43,874 nucleotides of DNA, taken from contig QKCJ01000057.1 of the NCBI GenBank assembly GCA_003245715.1, forward strand, positions 1 to 43,874, read 5' to 3'. Made by a program: the position numbers and the translations under genes. The stretch comes from a bacterium. GTDB taxonomy: Bacteria; Planctomycetota; SZUA-567. Each line of letters begins with the position of its first letter. Position 1 is the first letter of the stretch. The notes under the pieces were generated by a model, which was not told where the DNA came from, ran no database searches, and saw nothing but the letters and a program-made list of their open reading frames with translations. Positions 34,295 through 43,649 of the stretch are shown here, piece by piece.

Positions 34295-35032
34295 ATGGAT
34301 TTTAGCGGTAGGGTTGCAATTGTAACGGGCGCAGCTAAAGGGATTGGCCGGGCGACTGCTCTTGATCTGGCCGGTAAAGGGGCAACGGTTGCGGTGGTTG
34401 ATCTTGACAGCGACAATGTTGAAAAGACCGCGGAAATGATAAATGCTGGCGGGAGTGATGCTATCGCTTTAAGTGTTGATGTAACCAAGACCTCTGAAAT
34501 CAGGGCGGCGGTAGACAAGGTTATCTCAAGGTTTGGTAAAATTGACATTCTGGTTAATAATGCCGGGGGGGGCTGGCATAAGTCGGAGTATTTTCATAAA
34601 TTGGCTGAAGACTCGTGGCGCTGGATTATGGATCTGAATATACACGGAACGTTCGCATTCACCCATGCTGTTCTTGAACATATGGTAAACAATAAATATG
34701 GGCGGATTATCAACCTTTCGTCAATCTCCGCATCGGTAGGACTGCCTAAATTATCAGTGTATGCCGCAACAAAGGGCGCTATTGTCTCATTCACCAAATC
34801 ACTGGCAATGGAGATGGGGCCATATAATATTACCGTAAACTCGGTTGCGCCGGGTCTGGTTGCCCAAACTGAAAATCCCGGCGATACTCAGGGGACTTTC
34901 GTTGGGCGCTGGTCTGCTCCCAGTGAGATAGCCAGAGTGATAACTTTTCTGGCTGCCGAGGAGTCCTCGTTTATAACCGGTGTGGAATATCTTGTTGACG
35001 GCGGCCGGGTGCTTGGCCCACGCGGTAGTTAG
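34295..35032 (+). CDS. Short-chain dehydrogenase/reductase
   Basis: 245 residues; GAGGAGAGG ahead of the ATG. Classical SDR: TGAAKGIGRA cofactor loop, NNAGGG, catalytic Ser in INLSSISAS and YAATKGA (Tyr/Lys), VNSVAPGLV, and VDGGR near the end. Acidic residue after the second strand (VVDLD) favours NAD(H). 38 bases after the dehydroquinase gene, so likely acting in the same pathway on a sugar, polyol or cyclitol. FabG itself is unlikely given the context. Confidence 0.85.
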   Translation: MDFSGRVAIVTGAAKGIGRATALDLAGKGATVAVVDLDSDNVEKTAEMINAGGSDAIALSVDVTKTSEIRAAVDKVISRFGKIDILVNNAGGGWHKSEYFHKLAEDSWRWIMDLNIHGTFAFTHAVLEHMVNNKYGRIINLSSISASVGLPKLSVYAATKGAIVSFTKSLAMEMGPYNITVNSVAPGLVAQTENPGDTQGTFVGRWSAPSEIARVITFLAAEESSFITGVEYLVDGGRVLGPRGS

Positions 35033-35069
35033 AAGATTAGTAATAAAAATATAATTCAATATTTGCCCG

Positions 35070-35104
35070 CAGCCCTGTTTGAATTTCAACAGGGCTGTTT
35101 TTTT
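35070..35104 (+). terminator. Terminator after the SDR gene
   Basis: CAGCCCTGTT (35070-35079) and AACAGGGCTG (35088-35097), loop of 8, then TTTTTTT. Confidence 0.9.
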
Positions 35105-35541
35105 ATTAGGTTAAGCTGCAAATAATATCTGAAAAGTTCAATTTTTATTAAATGTTTAAAATTTAAAGGATTAATCCAAGTACCACGATATATATTATTT
35201 AATGGCTGTATTTTGAGCATATTCAGAACTTTTATTTTGGCTAAATGGTCATAAATACGTGTATCTGGTATAGATTTGATGATATTGCGATAAATCTTGT
35301 TACATCTGTTGGGTGTTTTAATACTAAATGGTTGATCGGTGTCTGTTTGGTTATTAACGCGTTGACAGTTCAGTAGTTATTGTTTATCTGGAATTTTCGT
35401 GTTTTTGCCGGGGCCGGTGAAAATTTTAATAAAATAGTTGTTGCCTATTTTTATAAACAGGATAAAAATATAATAATATAATGATTTATTATTCATTCTG
35501 CGCCAAAACAGGTGCGGTCTGTGGTTTGACGAGGATTAAAA
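35105..35541. other. AT-rich intergenic region, no gene seen
   Basis: No convincing open frame on either strand. A TTGACA at about 35362 could be a -35 box for the next gene, but the matching -10 is weak. GAGG precedes the start at 35542. Confidence 0.4.
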
Positions 35542-35934
35542 ATGAAGAATTCATTTATCATCTTAACTGTGGTTAGCCTAAGCATGTTGCTTATAACATA
35601 TAATTCAAATTGTTATGCAGCTTCTCCCAGCGCTGTGAATGATACGATGTATTGCAAATCCGACTCAGCGGTTTATATTCACATTCATCACTCAACTCCT
35701 GTTGAAGTAATCGAGAGAATCAAGCACGTTGTAACAGCCAAGGGTTATGCTGAAAGAATGGAGTGGGATGGTAATAAATTCAGCTGTTCTGTGGCTGCGG
35801 GGATTATACTCAACCTCAAGGGTGAGGTTACAAATGACCGGGTTATTATCGAGAAGAGCAGCGGCACTATCGGCAAAAAAGTGTTGAAGATATTTAAAGA
35901 TGAGCTTAATTATGCTTATCCTCAGGATTCCTGA
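35542..35934 (+). CDS. Small exported protein resembling the polyhydroxyalkanoic acid system family
   Basis: 130 residues with a signal peptide ending NCYAA (about residue 27). The mature part has a short beta-alpha-beta pattern (VYIHIHHSTPVEVIERIKHV, MEWDGNKFSCSVAAGI, GEVTNDRVIIEK). This resembles PHA_gran_rgn (PF09650) proteins, which are usually cytoplasmic and linked to PHA granules in proteobacteria. No PHA genes are here and the resemblance is by eye. Unlinked in function to the signalling genes that follow, as far as can be seen. Confidence 0.5.
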   Translation: MKNSFIILTVVSLSMLLITYNSNCYAASPSAVNDTMYCKSDSAVYIHIHHSTPVEVIERIKHVVTAKGYAERMEWDGNKFSCSVAAGIILNLKGEVTNDRVIIEKSSGTIGKKVLKIFKDELNYAYPQDS

Positions 35935-36103
35935 TAAATACATAGGTTCATAGGCGTACCTTAATTGACCTTTAGCTTTTTCGTTGGCATATTTCCCGCT
36001 TTAGCCAATATCCTGCTGCTGATTGCAACCATCTCGCTCTGAAGAAATTAATCTGAAAAAGAGATGGCGTTATACTGAGTATCTGTAATTTTGGGGGTGG
36101 GCA

Positions 36104-37258
36104 ATGTCCACAATTCTAATAATTGATGATTCTCTTATCGTGCGCTCCTCTCTCAACGATCAGTGCAAGTCCAAGGGGTATAATACATTCAAAGCCGACT
36201 CGGGTGAGAATGGGATCAAGATACTTCACGAAAAATCGGTGGATCTTATAATTACCGACATACTTATGCCCGGTATGAGTGGTGAAGAGTTGATCCAGTA
36301 TGTTAAGAGTACTCCGTCCCTTGCCCATATCCCGGTTCTGGTTATTTCCGGTCAGTCCTCGCAGGATACCGTCGTTCGCTGTATCGAGTTTGGTGCGGAA
36401 GACTTCCTTTCCAAACCGTTTGTGCCTGAAATTCTTCATGCCAGAATCCGGTCGTGCCTGGAGAGGGCTGAACTGCGCAAGATGGAAATTAAAATGCGCG
36501 AGGCTAAGGCCGCTGAAAAATGCAGCCTTGAAATGAGCGGCGCAATATGCCACAATTTCAGCCAGCCACTGACATCGGCGGTCTGCAATCTTAATACACT
36601 TGAAAAGTTTCTTGAGCGCTTGATGTCGGTTTTTAATCATGTCCGCGATAGCATGAGTCCTGAGGTGCGAGCGTTTTGTGACGGTCTGGCTAAAGATTTT
36701 GTGATGAAAAATCGTAGCAATGTCATGATTGATGATCTGTTTAAGGGTTTGCAGGAGACAGCAAAGGATACGTCGAGATCTTTAAAGCAGATCAGTTCCC
36801 TTATTTTTGATCTTCAGACGATTGTCCGCCCATCATCTACATGTTACCTTGAAAATGTCGACATTATTGATTTTGCACAGTCAAAAAAACATACAGTGCT
36901 GATCGCCTGCGCCGATGACGATTGCCTTTCTCGTTATATCGAGCAGACGGCGGCCATGGGGTATAATGTGCTTTCTGCCTTAAATCCCAAAGAGGGTTTG
37001 ATGCAGGCAAGATTCAATTCACCCCATCTGATAATTATCGCCCCTTGTGCTTGTACTCCAGATAATTTTATGGAGATACTCCGTCTTAAAAGCATGAACG
37101 AACTTAATGTTCCGGTAATGGTAATTCTTAATAATAATCAGCACATTTCCAATATCAGATTTTCAGAAACTGTCGATAGGTTTTTCTCCCGGTATGAAAC
37201 CAATGACAACAGCGTGTTTGAAAATCATATCAAAGAACTGATCGACTCTTACAATTGA
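36104..37258 (+). CDS. Response regulator with histidine-box domain and second degenerate receiver, no ATPase domain
   Basis: 384 residues. Residues 1-120 are an intact receiver: Asp8-Asp9, phosphoacceptor Asp52 in ITDILMPGMSG, Lys104 in LSKPF. Residues 140-270 look like a kinase dimerisation helix pair with a histidine box (GAICHNFSQPLTSAV, His150), but no N, G1 or G2 box of an ATPase follows. Residues 265-384 form a second receiver-like domain (TVLIACADDDCLSRYIE) whose acceptor site reads IIIAPCA, with no Asp. It could be a phosphorelay intermediate or scaffold for the hybrid kinase encoded 195 bases downstream. GGGGGTGG precedes the ATG. Confidence 0.7.
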   Translation: MSTILIIDDSLIVRSSLNDQCKSKGYNTFKADSGENGIKILHEKSVDLIITDILMPGMSGEELIQYVKSTPSLAHIPVLVISGQSSQDTVVRCIEFGAEDFLSKPFVPEILHARIRSCLERAELRKMEIKMREAKAAEKCSLEMSGAICHNFSQPLTSAVCNLNTLEKFLERLMSVFNHVRDSMSPEVRAFCDGLAKDFVMKNRSNVMIDDLFKGLQETAKDTSRSLKQISSLIFDLQTIVRPSSTCYLENVDIIDFAQSKKHTVLIACADDDCLSRYIEQTAAMGYNVLSALNPKEGLMQARFNSPHLIIIAPCACTPDNFMEILRLKSMNELNVPVMVILNNNQHISNIRFSETVDRFFSRYETNDNSVFENHIKELIDSYN

Positions 37259-37452
37259 CCGTTCTGCACAGACTAGTGGCGTATTGTCTTTTCTGCGCTA
37301 TAAGTCTGTATTGCTTTGTAAAGTCTATAAATAATCAAAATTCATAACAGCTCTTTTTTTGTTGTTCGTAAAATTTCCAAATGGTATAATTGCTTGGGTG
37401 GGGAACTTTCAGGACGATATATATTTTCCGGTGTATCAGTTGGGGTATACTC

Positions 37453-39631
37453 GTGAATAATCATAAGCATAGAGCAAAATTACGGTTATGCAATTCGCTG
37501 GTTTACTCTATCGTTAACGGCGTTATTTTTTTTCTGATTGGTTTGTCGATTTATCATCTCTTCTTTGCGCGAAATAATTCTTCATTTTTTACTTTTATAT
37601 TTTCCGCCAGTGTTTTTATCGTGTTAATGAATATTTTGCTGGGACGGTTTTATTCCCCTGCCGGAAATGCTATTCAGGATGTTAATGATACGGCGCCTGA
37701 CATTTCCAGAAAATTTTTGCCATTCAACGATAAATACAATCGCATAATTTTTGAAAATTCCCACATCCCAATTGTAATTATGGAAATTGCCAGTCACAAA
37801 TTCGTCGACTGTAATCCTGCTGCGGTTTCAAGTTATGGCTATAAATGTATGGAGGATATTATTGGTAAAACCCCTGCAGACGTTTCTGCTCATACGCAAT
37901 ATAATGGAATGTTGTCTTCGGAAAAAGCGGATTATTATATAAATCTTACCAATACACAAAAAACAGTTATCTTTGACTGGAAGCATGAAAATCCTGACGG
38001 GAAGCAGTGGGATGCTGAAGTGCATCTACTCAGGTTCAGTATTGATGACAAGGAATATCTTTTGTTTTCCCTGATTGATATTACTGAGCGCCTGAGTGTT
38101 GCCGCTGAATTAGAGCAGGCGAAAAAGGAGGCGGAAGAAAACGAAGCGCGGTTCAGAATTCTGCATAATGCATCATTTGGAGGAATTGCCATCCACGAAA
38201 ACGGGGTTATTCTTGATTGCAATCAGGGCCTGTCAGATGTTACAGGTTTTAGTTATGATGAGCTTGTTGGAATGAACGGTCTTTTGCTTATCGCCCAAGA
38301 TTATCGTGATACTGTTTTGGAGCATATTAAATCAAGGTATGAAAAACCATATGAAGTATTTGGCTTAAGAAAAAATGGTGAAGAGTATCCTCTGCATTTG
38401 GAAGCTCGGGAAATACCTTATAAAAATCTTCATGTTCGGGTAGTGGAATTCAGAGATATCAGTAACCAGCGCAAACTTGAAGAGAGGTTGCTGCAAATGG
38501 AAAAAATGGATGCCATCGGCCAGTTAGCCGGTGGGATTGCGCATGATTTTAATAATATGCTTGGCGGGGTGATTGGTGGGGCGGAATTGCTGCAAACCCG
38601 GATCCCGGAGAGTGACCCTGAAGCAGGCAAGTATCTGTCGATGATCTTGTCTTCTGCCAAGCGTGCCTCGGATTTATCCAATAAACTTCTCGCTTTTGCC
38701 CGTCAGCAGATGATTCATTCGACCCCTGTTGATATTCACGAAGCAATTCTGGATGCTGTTGCCATTTTGGAAAATACGCTTGATAAGCGGATAAAGATAC
38801 GAAATTCATTATTGGCGGAACAAGTATGGTCGTCGGTGATAATGCTCAGTTACAGAGTGTGTTTCTGAACCTTGGTATCAATGCCTCACATGCAATGCCA
38901 GAAGGCGGGGAGCTTTATTACGATACCAAAACCGTTGAATTAACAGATAATCCGGGTGTGGAAAATGCTACAGAACTGCAGCCTGGCAAATACGTCAGTA
39001 TTTGTGTGCGTGACACGGGTTTGGGGATACCGGAAAAAGATATTGGCAGGATATTTGAACCGTTTTTACAACCAAAGGGCAGGGAAAGGGAACCGGTCTC
39101 GGGCTTGCCGCTGCCTACGGAATTGTCAAGCAGCATAATGGTTCGATTGGCGTTAGCAGTGAGATTAATCGGGGCACCTGTTTTTCTATTTTACTGCCTT
39201 TGACCTGTAAATCTGGCAAGCTTGCAAAAGACAATGAAATATTTTCCTCTGGCAATGAAACCATACTTCTTGTTGATGATGAATCCGTAATGCGGACAGT
39301 CGGTGAACAATTGCTTTGCCAGTGGGGGTATACGGTTCTTCTTGCGGAAAATGGCAACAGGGCTGTTGAAATATTCCGGGAAAAGAAAGGAGAAATAGAT
39401 CTTGTTATAATGGATATGATAATGCCGGAATTGAATGGGCGGGATTGCTTCTATGAGATAAAGAAAATTGATCCTGAGGCGCGGATAATACTTGCTTCAG
39501 GTTTCAGCCGTTTTGAGGATATTATCGACCTTAAAGTTCATGGACTGAGCGGGTTTATACACAAGCCTTTTCACAGTTCCGAGCTTAGCTCTGCTGTTCA
39601 AAAAGCATTACACGGCGGGAAATGTTCTTGA
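37453..39631 (+). pseudogene. Hybrid histidine kinase (2 TM, PAS-PAS-HisKA-HATPase-REC), two frameshifts
   Basis: Starts at GTG 37453 (GGGG eight bases upstream). Two membrane helices (about residues 18-65), two PAS domains (ENSHIPIVIMEIASHKFVDC; LHNASFGGIAIHENGVILDC), the histidine box GGIAHDFNNMLGG, then the ATPase domain with N-box LNLGINASHAMPEGG. The frame breaks at GG 38828-38829 and again at T5 39063-39067. Adding one base at each point gives the continuous sequence EQVWVVGDNAQLQSV and EPFFTTKGQGKGTGLGL (G2 box). The same frame continues into a C-terminal receiver (ILLVDDESVMRT, IMDMIMPELNG, IHKPF). Repaired length is about 727 residues. As written, the kinase is inactive; the receiver could be made alone from an internal start. 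Confidence 0.75.
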
Positions 39632-39658
39632 ATCAGGCGTGGCTGATTGCTTGGGAAC

Positions 39659-41881
39659 TCAGCGTGAGACGTTGTTCTTTTTGTCTTTTTTTACACGATA
39701 CATTGCCTTGTCAGCATGTTCCAGTAACTCGTCAAAGGTCTTTGCGTCATCAGGAAAAACAGCAATGCCGATGCTGGCGCTGACACTTACTTTCTTACTT
39801 TTATAGGTAATTGGTTGGGTGAGCGAGTTCAGTATTTTCTGTGCGATGGGGATTGTTGATTCCATATCTCTCAGTTCGTTGATTATCAGTATGAATTCAT
39901 CACCACCAAGTCGTGCTGCGGTGTCTGATTCCCTGATACTTTCCATTAGGCGCTTTGCTGTTGCCAAGAGTACCGCATCTCCTGCATCATGGCCATAGCG
40001 GTCATTAATCGGTTTAAAATTATCCAGATCAATAAATAAGAGAGCAATCTTTAAATTATGTCTTTCCGATAGATTTTTGGCAATGTTGTAACGGTCCTTG
40101 GCCAGAGACCGGTTGGGGATGGCGGTAAGCGCATCGTGGGTTGCCAGATAACGAATTTTCTCTTCTTCTGCTTTGCGCAGGCTGATATCGGTTATCGTTC
40201 CAGACATGACCGGTATGTTTTTACTGCTTTCATTATGGCACAGGCTGCCTCTTCCCAAGACCCATATCCAGGAGCCGGTTTTATGCCTGAGCCTGAATTC
40301 ATGTACAAAATCCGAGGTTGAACTTTTCTTGGCACAGGCATCAAGCAGCTCAAGGGTATCCTTTTTGTCCTCGGGGTGAATCAGGTCAGAGAGCGTATTG
40401 ATGGACATCGGTTCAAGCTCAACCATGGAATAACCCACAATATCTGTCCAGATATCGTTAAAGCACATAACCCCTGTTTCAACATCCCACTCCCAAGTAC
40501 CTACTTTTGAGGCATGAAGAATTGTTTTCAGACGATTTACTTCGTTGTAGACAAACTGTTGCATGCGTTTGCGTTCACTGATATCAAGAAAGGTTATTAC
40601 CGCTCCCTTCACAGCATCTTTTTCAATAACAGGGTATGACCAGTATTCAACCTCCAGAAGATTCCCGTTTTTCTTATGGAATACATCTTCAGCAATGTGT
40701 ACAGGAGTGCTGTTGCAAAGTGCATGTCTAATTTCGGCGTTGGTATTCAAGTTGCATTTATTCGTATCCTCATGGCCGTGAATGAGGATATCCATGTCTT
40801 TGCCAAGGACTTCATTGATATTTTCATACCCTAATAAATTAAGGCAGAATGCGTTGGCAAAGGTGCATCTGCCTTGCAGATCAATACCGAACATTGCTTC
40901 TGCTGCCGAATCAACAAGCCGGCGGATATTTTCCTCACTCTTGCGGAGTATATTTTCCGCTTCATTGCGAATCTGTCTTTCGGCTTCGAGTTTTTCTGCC
41001 ATGTCATTGAAGTGGATGCCCAGATCACCAATTTCATTATCATTCAAATCTGTACAGCGTGCGTTATAACTGCCATTTATGATTGCGTCAACTTGTTGGT
41101 GCATTTTAACCAGTGGATTCTGAATCACGTTAATAGAGTGTTTTACCCATTTGTGCTTTGCCCCGATTGCGGCAAGGGTAATCAGAATGGTTAGTAAAAG
41201 GAAATAGTGCAGACGGGATTCATATTTATCAATATCTTGTTGTGTCCGTTTGTCCAGCAATGACATGAACTGCGCTATTGGTTGCATGATTTTGAATTTT
41301 TCATGGGCATATTCCTGGCTGAAGAGCAGTCGTATTGCCAGAGCCTGGTCTGGTTGTTTCTTGACAGTGAATTTGCCATCTTTGTCTGGGAAGTAGCCTT
41401 CCATGGCCGCAAAGGCACGCCTTTCGAGTAAAACCAACTTGTCTGAATTGTTGTGCGATAAAGCCAGTAAGTCGATTTCTTCTTTTGTTCCAACTTCCTT
41501 AATTATTTTATCATGCAGGGGAATTAATTGAGCTTTTGTCGCAGAAGATTCTTCTGGAAGTTTTTTGATATTATGTAAATGCCAGTAGGTTGGGGAGTAT
41601 TCATCCGGCCTTGCGATCGTGCCGTTACGGATGTCAAGCACAGCATTATACATGTCCTTGTAAACAGAATTTCCGGTTACGACATAGGTTCTGGCAAATC
41701 TGGTAAGTTCTTCTGAACTGTTAAATAACTCCGTACTAAGTTGCAGGGCGTTGCTTCTGTGTTCAGTGCTTTCACTTAATTTTTTTTGCGTTTCCAGAGC
41801 AAAAAGCATTGTCGCAATAAGTGACAACAATATTACGGTAAATGAAATACCTGTAAGTATGTAGTATTTTTTTATCCTCAT
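39659..41881 (-). CDS. Membrane PAS-GGDEF diguanylate cyclase with HAMP domain
   Basis: 740 residues from the ATG at 41879-41881, with AGGGGA ahead; an upstream start lacks one. First membrane helix at about 7-28, a 200-residue periplasmic sensor, second helix at about 235-255 (FLLLTILITLAAIGA), HAMP (DLNDNEIGDLGIHFNDMAEKL), two PAS domains with PAC (VKGAVITFLDISERK), then GGDEF. The active site RLGGDEF is complete, and RESD five residues before it is the inhibitory I-site. It should make cyclic di-GMP and be feedback inhibited. Convergent with the hybrid kinase gene, 27 bases apart. The periplasmic domain gives no hint of ligand. Confidence 0.9.
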   Translation of the reverse strand: MRIKKYYILTGISFTVILLSLIATMLFALETQKKLSESTEHRSNALQLSTELFNSSEELTRFARTYVVTGNSVYKDMYNAVLDIRNGTIARPDEYSPTYWHLHNIKKLPEESSATKAQLIPLHDKIIKEVGTKEEIDLLALSHNNSDKLVLLERRAFAAMEGYFPDKDGKFTVKKQPDQALAIRLLFSQEYAHEKFKIMQPIAQFMSLLDKRTQQDIDKYESRLHYFLLLTILITLAAIGAKHKWVKHSINVIQNPLVKMHQQVDAIINGSYNARCTDLNDNEIGDLGIHFNDMAEKLEAERQIRNEAENILRKSEENIRRLVDSAAEAMFGIDLQGRCTFANAFCLNLLGYENINEVLGKDMDILIHGHEDTNKCNLNTNAEIRHALCNSTPVHIAEDVFHKKNGNLLEVEYWSYPVIEKDAVKGAVITFLDISERKRMQQFVYNEVNRLKTILHASKVGTWEWDVETGVMCFNDIWTDIVGYSMVELEPMSINTLSDLIHPEDKKDTLELLDACAKKSSTSDFVHEFRLRHKTGSWIWVLGRGSLCHNESSKNIPVMSGTITDISLRKAEEEKIRYLATHDALTAIPNRSLAKDRYNIAKNLSERHNLKIALLFIDLDNFKPINDRYGHDAGDAVLLATAKRLMESIRESDTAARLGGDEFILIINELRDMESTIPIAQKILNSLTQPITYKSKKVSVSASIGIAVFPDDAKTFDELLEHADKAMYRVKKDKKNNVSR

Positions 41882-41914
41882 GTCATTCCCCTGCCAATAA
41901 ATATTATATATCAA

Positions 41915-42458
41915 TGATAAATTATGGCAAGAAACTTATTAAATTATGCTTCGAGCTTATCGCTAGTAGAATTTTGTTTCAGTTAGGAGGGGGGATGATA
42001 AGGCAGGGCGCTTTGGCTAAGATGCGAAGATGAATGGCAGTGCCATGCGGGTACTGTAGCGTCCACATAAAACGATACATTGGTCTGGGTATTTTGTGAT
42101 TCGGTCGTACCCGTGATCAGCTTAAAAGGCTGGAAGTCGAAAATCCAAAATTAAATAATATCAACAACTTACAAAATCAAGAAAAAATTTAAGGTCTCCC
42201 CTAAGGTCTCCCCTAAGGTCTCGCCAAATTCCGGCGGGTTTCAGGGTGGGGATTGAAGATCAAAATCATTAGGTACGCCAAGTAAATCACGTCAATTATT
42301 CAAGCAAAATTGCCTCAAAATTGAACTCACTCATTGATACAAAACTTACTCCAGATAAAATCATAGCTTATCTAGGTGTTTGCGAAACAACTTCAAGTTT
42401 AACTTGTTATTTAACAACCCTTTATTTGAAAAACTAGCATAGTTAGGCTTTAGCTAAA
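41915..42458. other. Non-coding region before the transposase remnant
   Basis: No gene seen on either strand. It holds a short tandem repeat (42191-42222) and a palindrome CAAGTTTAACTTG (42394-42406). GTTTAACTTGTT (42397-42408) matches the reverse complement of AACAAGTTCAAC (43638-43649) in 11 of 12 bases and may be the left end of the insertion element. Confidence 0.4.
42191..42222. repeat. Tandem repeat of AAGGTCTCCCCT
   Basis: Two full copies (42191-42202, 42203-42214) and 8 bases of a third (42215-42222). Confidence 0.85.
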
Positions 42459-43649
42459 ATGAAGAGAATCAAGCAGCTAATCACCAACAAAATCATCAAA
42501 TTGATGCCTGCACTTTTCGAGCGTAAAGCAGCACTGCCTGAAGAGCAATTAAACGCCTGTTTGCGCGTCATGGAAGACAAAGGCATCCAGCGGATTTATG
42601 CCACGCAGGAAGAAATTGACCGAATGCTTGCCATCGACAAAACCATGGAACATGACGTCGAAGACTGCCTGAAGATTATCCGAATCTCCACTTACAAACG
42701 TTGGCTGCGAAAACGCCGTGGCGGCGAGCCGATCCAAAGACCAGGGCGAAAGGCTCAACTCCTGCGCACATTATAGAGCTGATTCTCAGATTCGTCAAGG
42801 AAACCCCCGGATGTGGAATCCGGCGAATTGTAGGCGAGCTTTGGAAACTGAAATACAAGATTTCAAACTCTTCGGTATATAAAATCTGCAAAGACAACGG
42901 TGTGCCCATGCCACCAAAACGATGTAAACGCAAGCCCTTCAGCTCATGGTTCAAGTTTGTCAGGTCCAACATGGAAAGCATTGTTGCCTGCGATCTTTTC
43001 AGCAAGAATATTCACACTTTTCGCGGCAAGTTCCAAGCCTACTCAATGGTCTTTATTCATTATGCCACCCGTCGAGTTTATGTTTCGCCGCCTACCTAAA
43101 ATCCAGATGATGAGTGGATGGTGCAACAAGCCCGTAACGTTTCCATGTGCATAGAGGACGAGGGGATTAAACTGAAATATCTAATTCGTGATGGTGACGG
43201 CAAATTTTCAAATCGCTTCGACGAATTCTTCGGCAACATTATTAAAGATAATGATCAGTCTGGAAAGAGCAGGGGGCGTGTTATAACCGGCCCGGTTCCG
43301 GGTCACGACTGTTCCGCGCTGTCCACCTCAGAATGGATATATTGAGAGCTGGATCGGTTATTTTAAGCAGGAGTGCTTGAAGTGGTTTTGTCCCCTACCA
43401 AATTGCTATGGTACGGATTACCGAATTTCTTTTCACTGTTTTCAAGCGTCATTTTCACTTTATCAGAAATTTTGGAGAAGAGGACCAGAATCAACTTTGG
43501 AGGGAAGTTCATCCTTCCTCACGCCACCGGCGCACGGTTGCCGTCATAAAAAATCACCACCTCTTAAAAGGGGGGGGGGTTATGCCTGGATCTCTGGTGC
43601 TAACGCGCGTTGCTTGTTTGGCGAGAGCCAAAAGTTGAACAAGTTCAAC
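42397..43649. mobile_element. Possible insertion sequence boundaries, about 1.25 kb
   Basis: An imperfect 12-bp inverted pair (11 of 12) brackets the transposase remnant, and 1.25 kb is the normal size for an element with an integrase-core transposase. Both arms are themselves partly palindromic, so a chance match is possible. No target duplication was found. Confidence 0.3.
42459..43400 (+). pseudogene. Decayed integrase-core (rve, DDE) transposase
   Basis: The N-terminus (MKRIKQLITNKIIKLMPALF) and a helix-turn-helix region run to about 42751, then the frame shifts at GG 42752-42753. The second segment (STPAHIIELILRFVKET, GIRRIVGELWKLKYKIS) and the integrase core (ACDLFSKNIHTFRGKFQAYS, first catalytic Asp in the D of ACDLF) follow. 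An in-frame TAA lies at about 43097, in PT-stop-NPDDEWMVQQARN. The second Asp is in YLIRDGDGKF. After another shift near 43270, NGYIESWIGYFKQECL gives the final catalytic Glu. At least three lesions, so inactive. Resembles IS481/IS3-like transposases with rve domain. Confidence 0.8.

Noticed and set aside
42191..42222. CRISPR array
   Set aside because: The 12-bp repeats are directly adjacent with no spacers.
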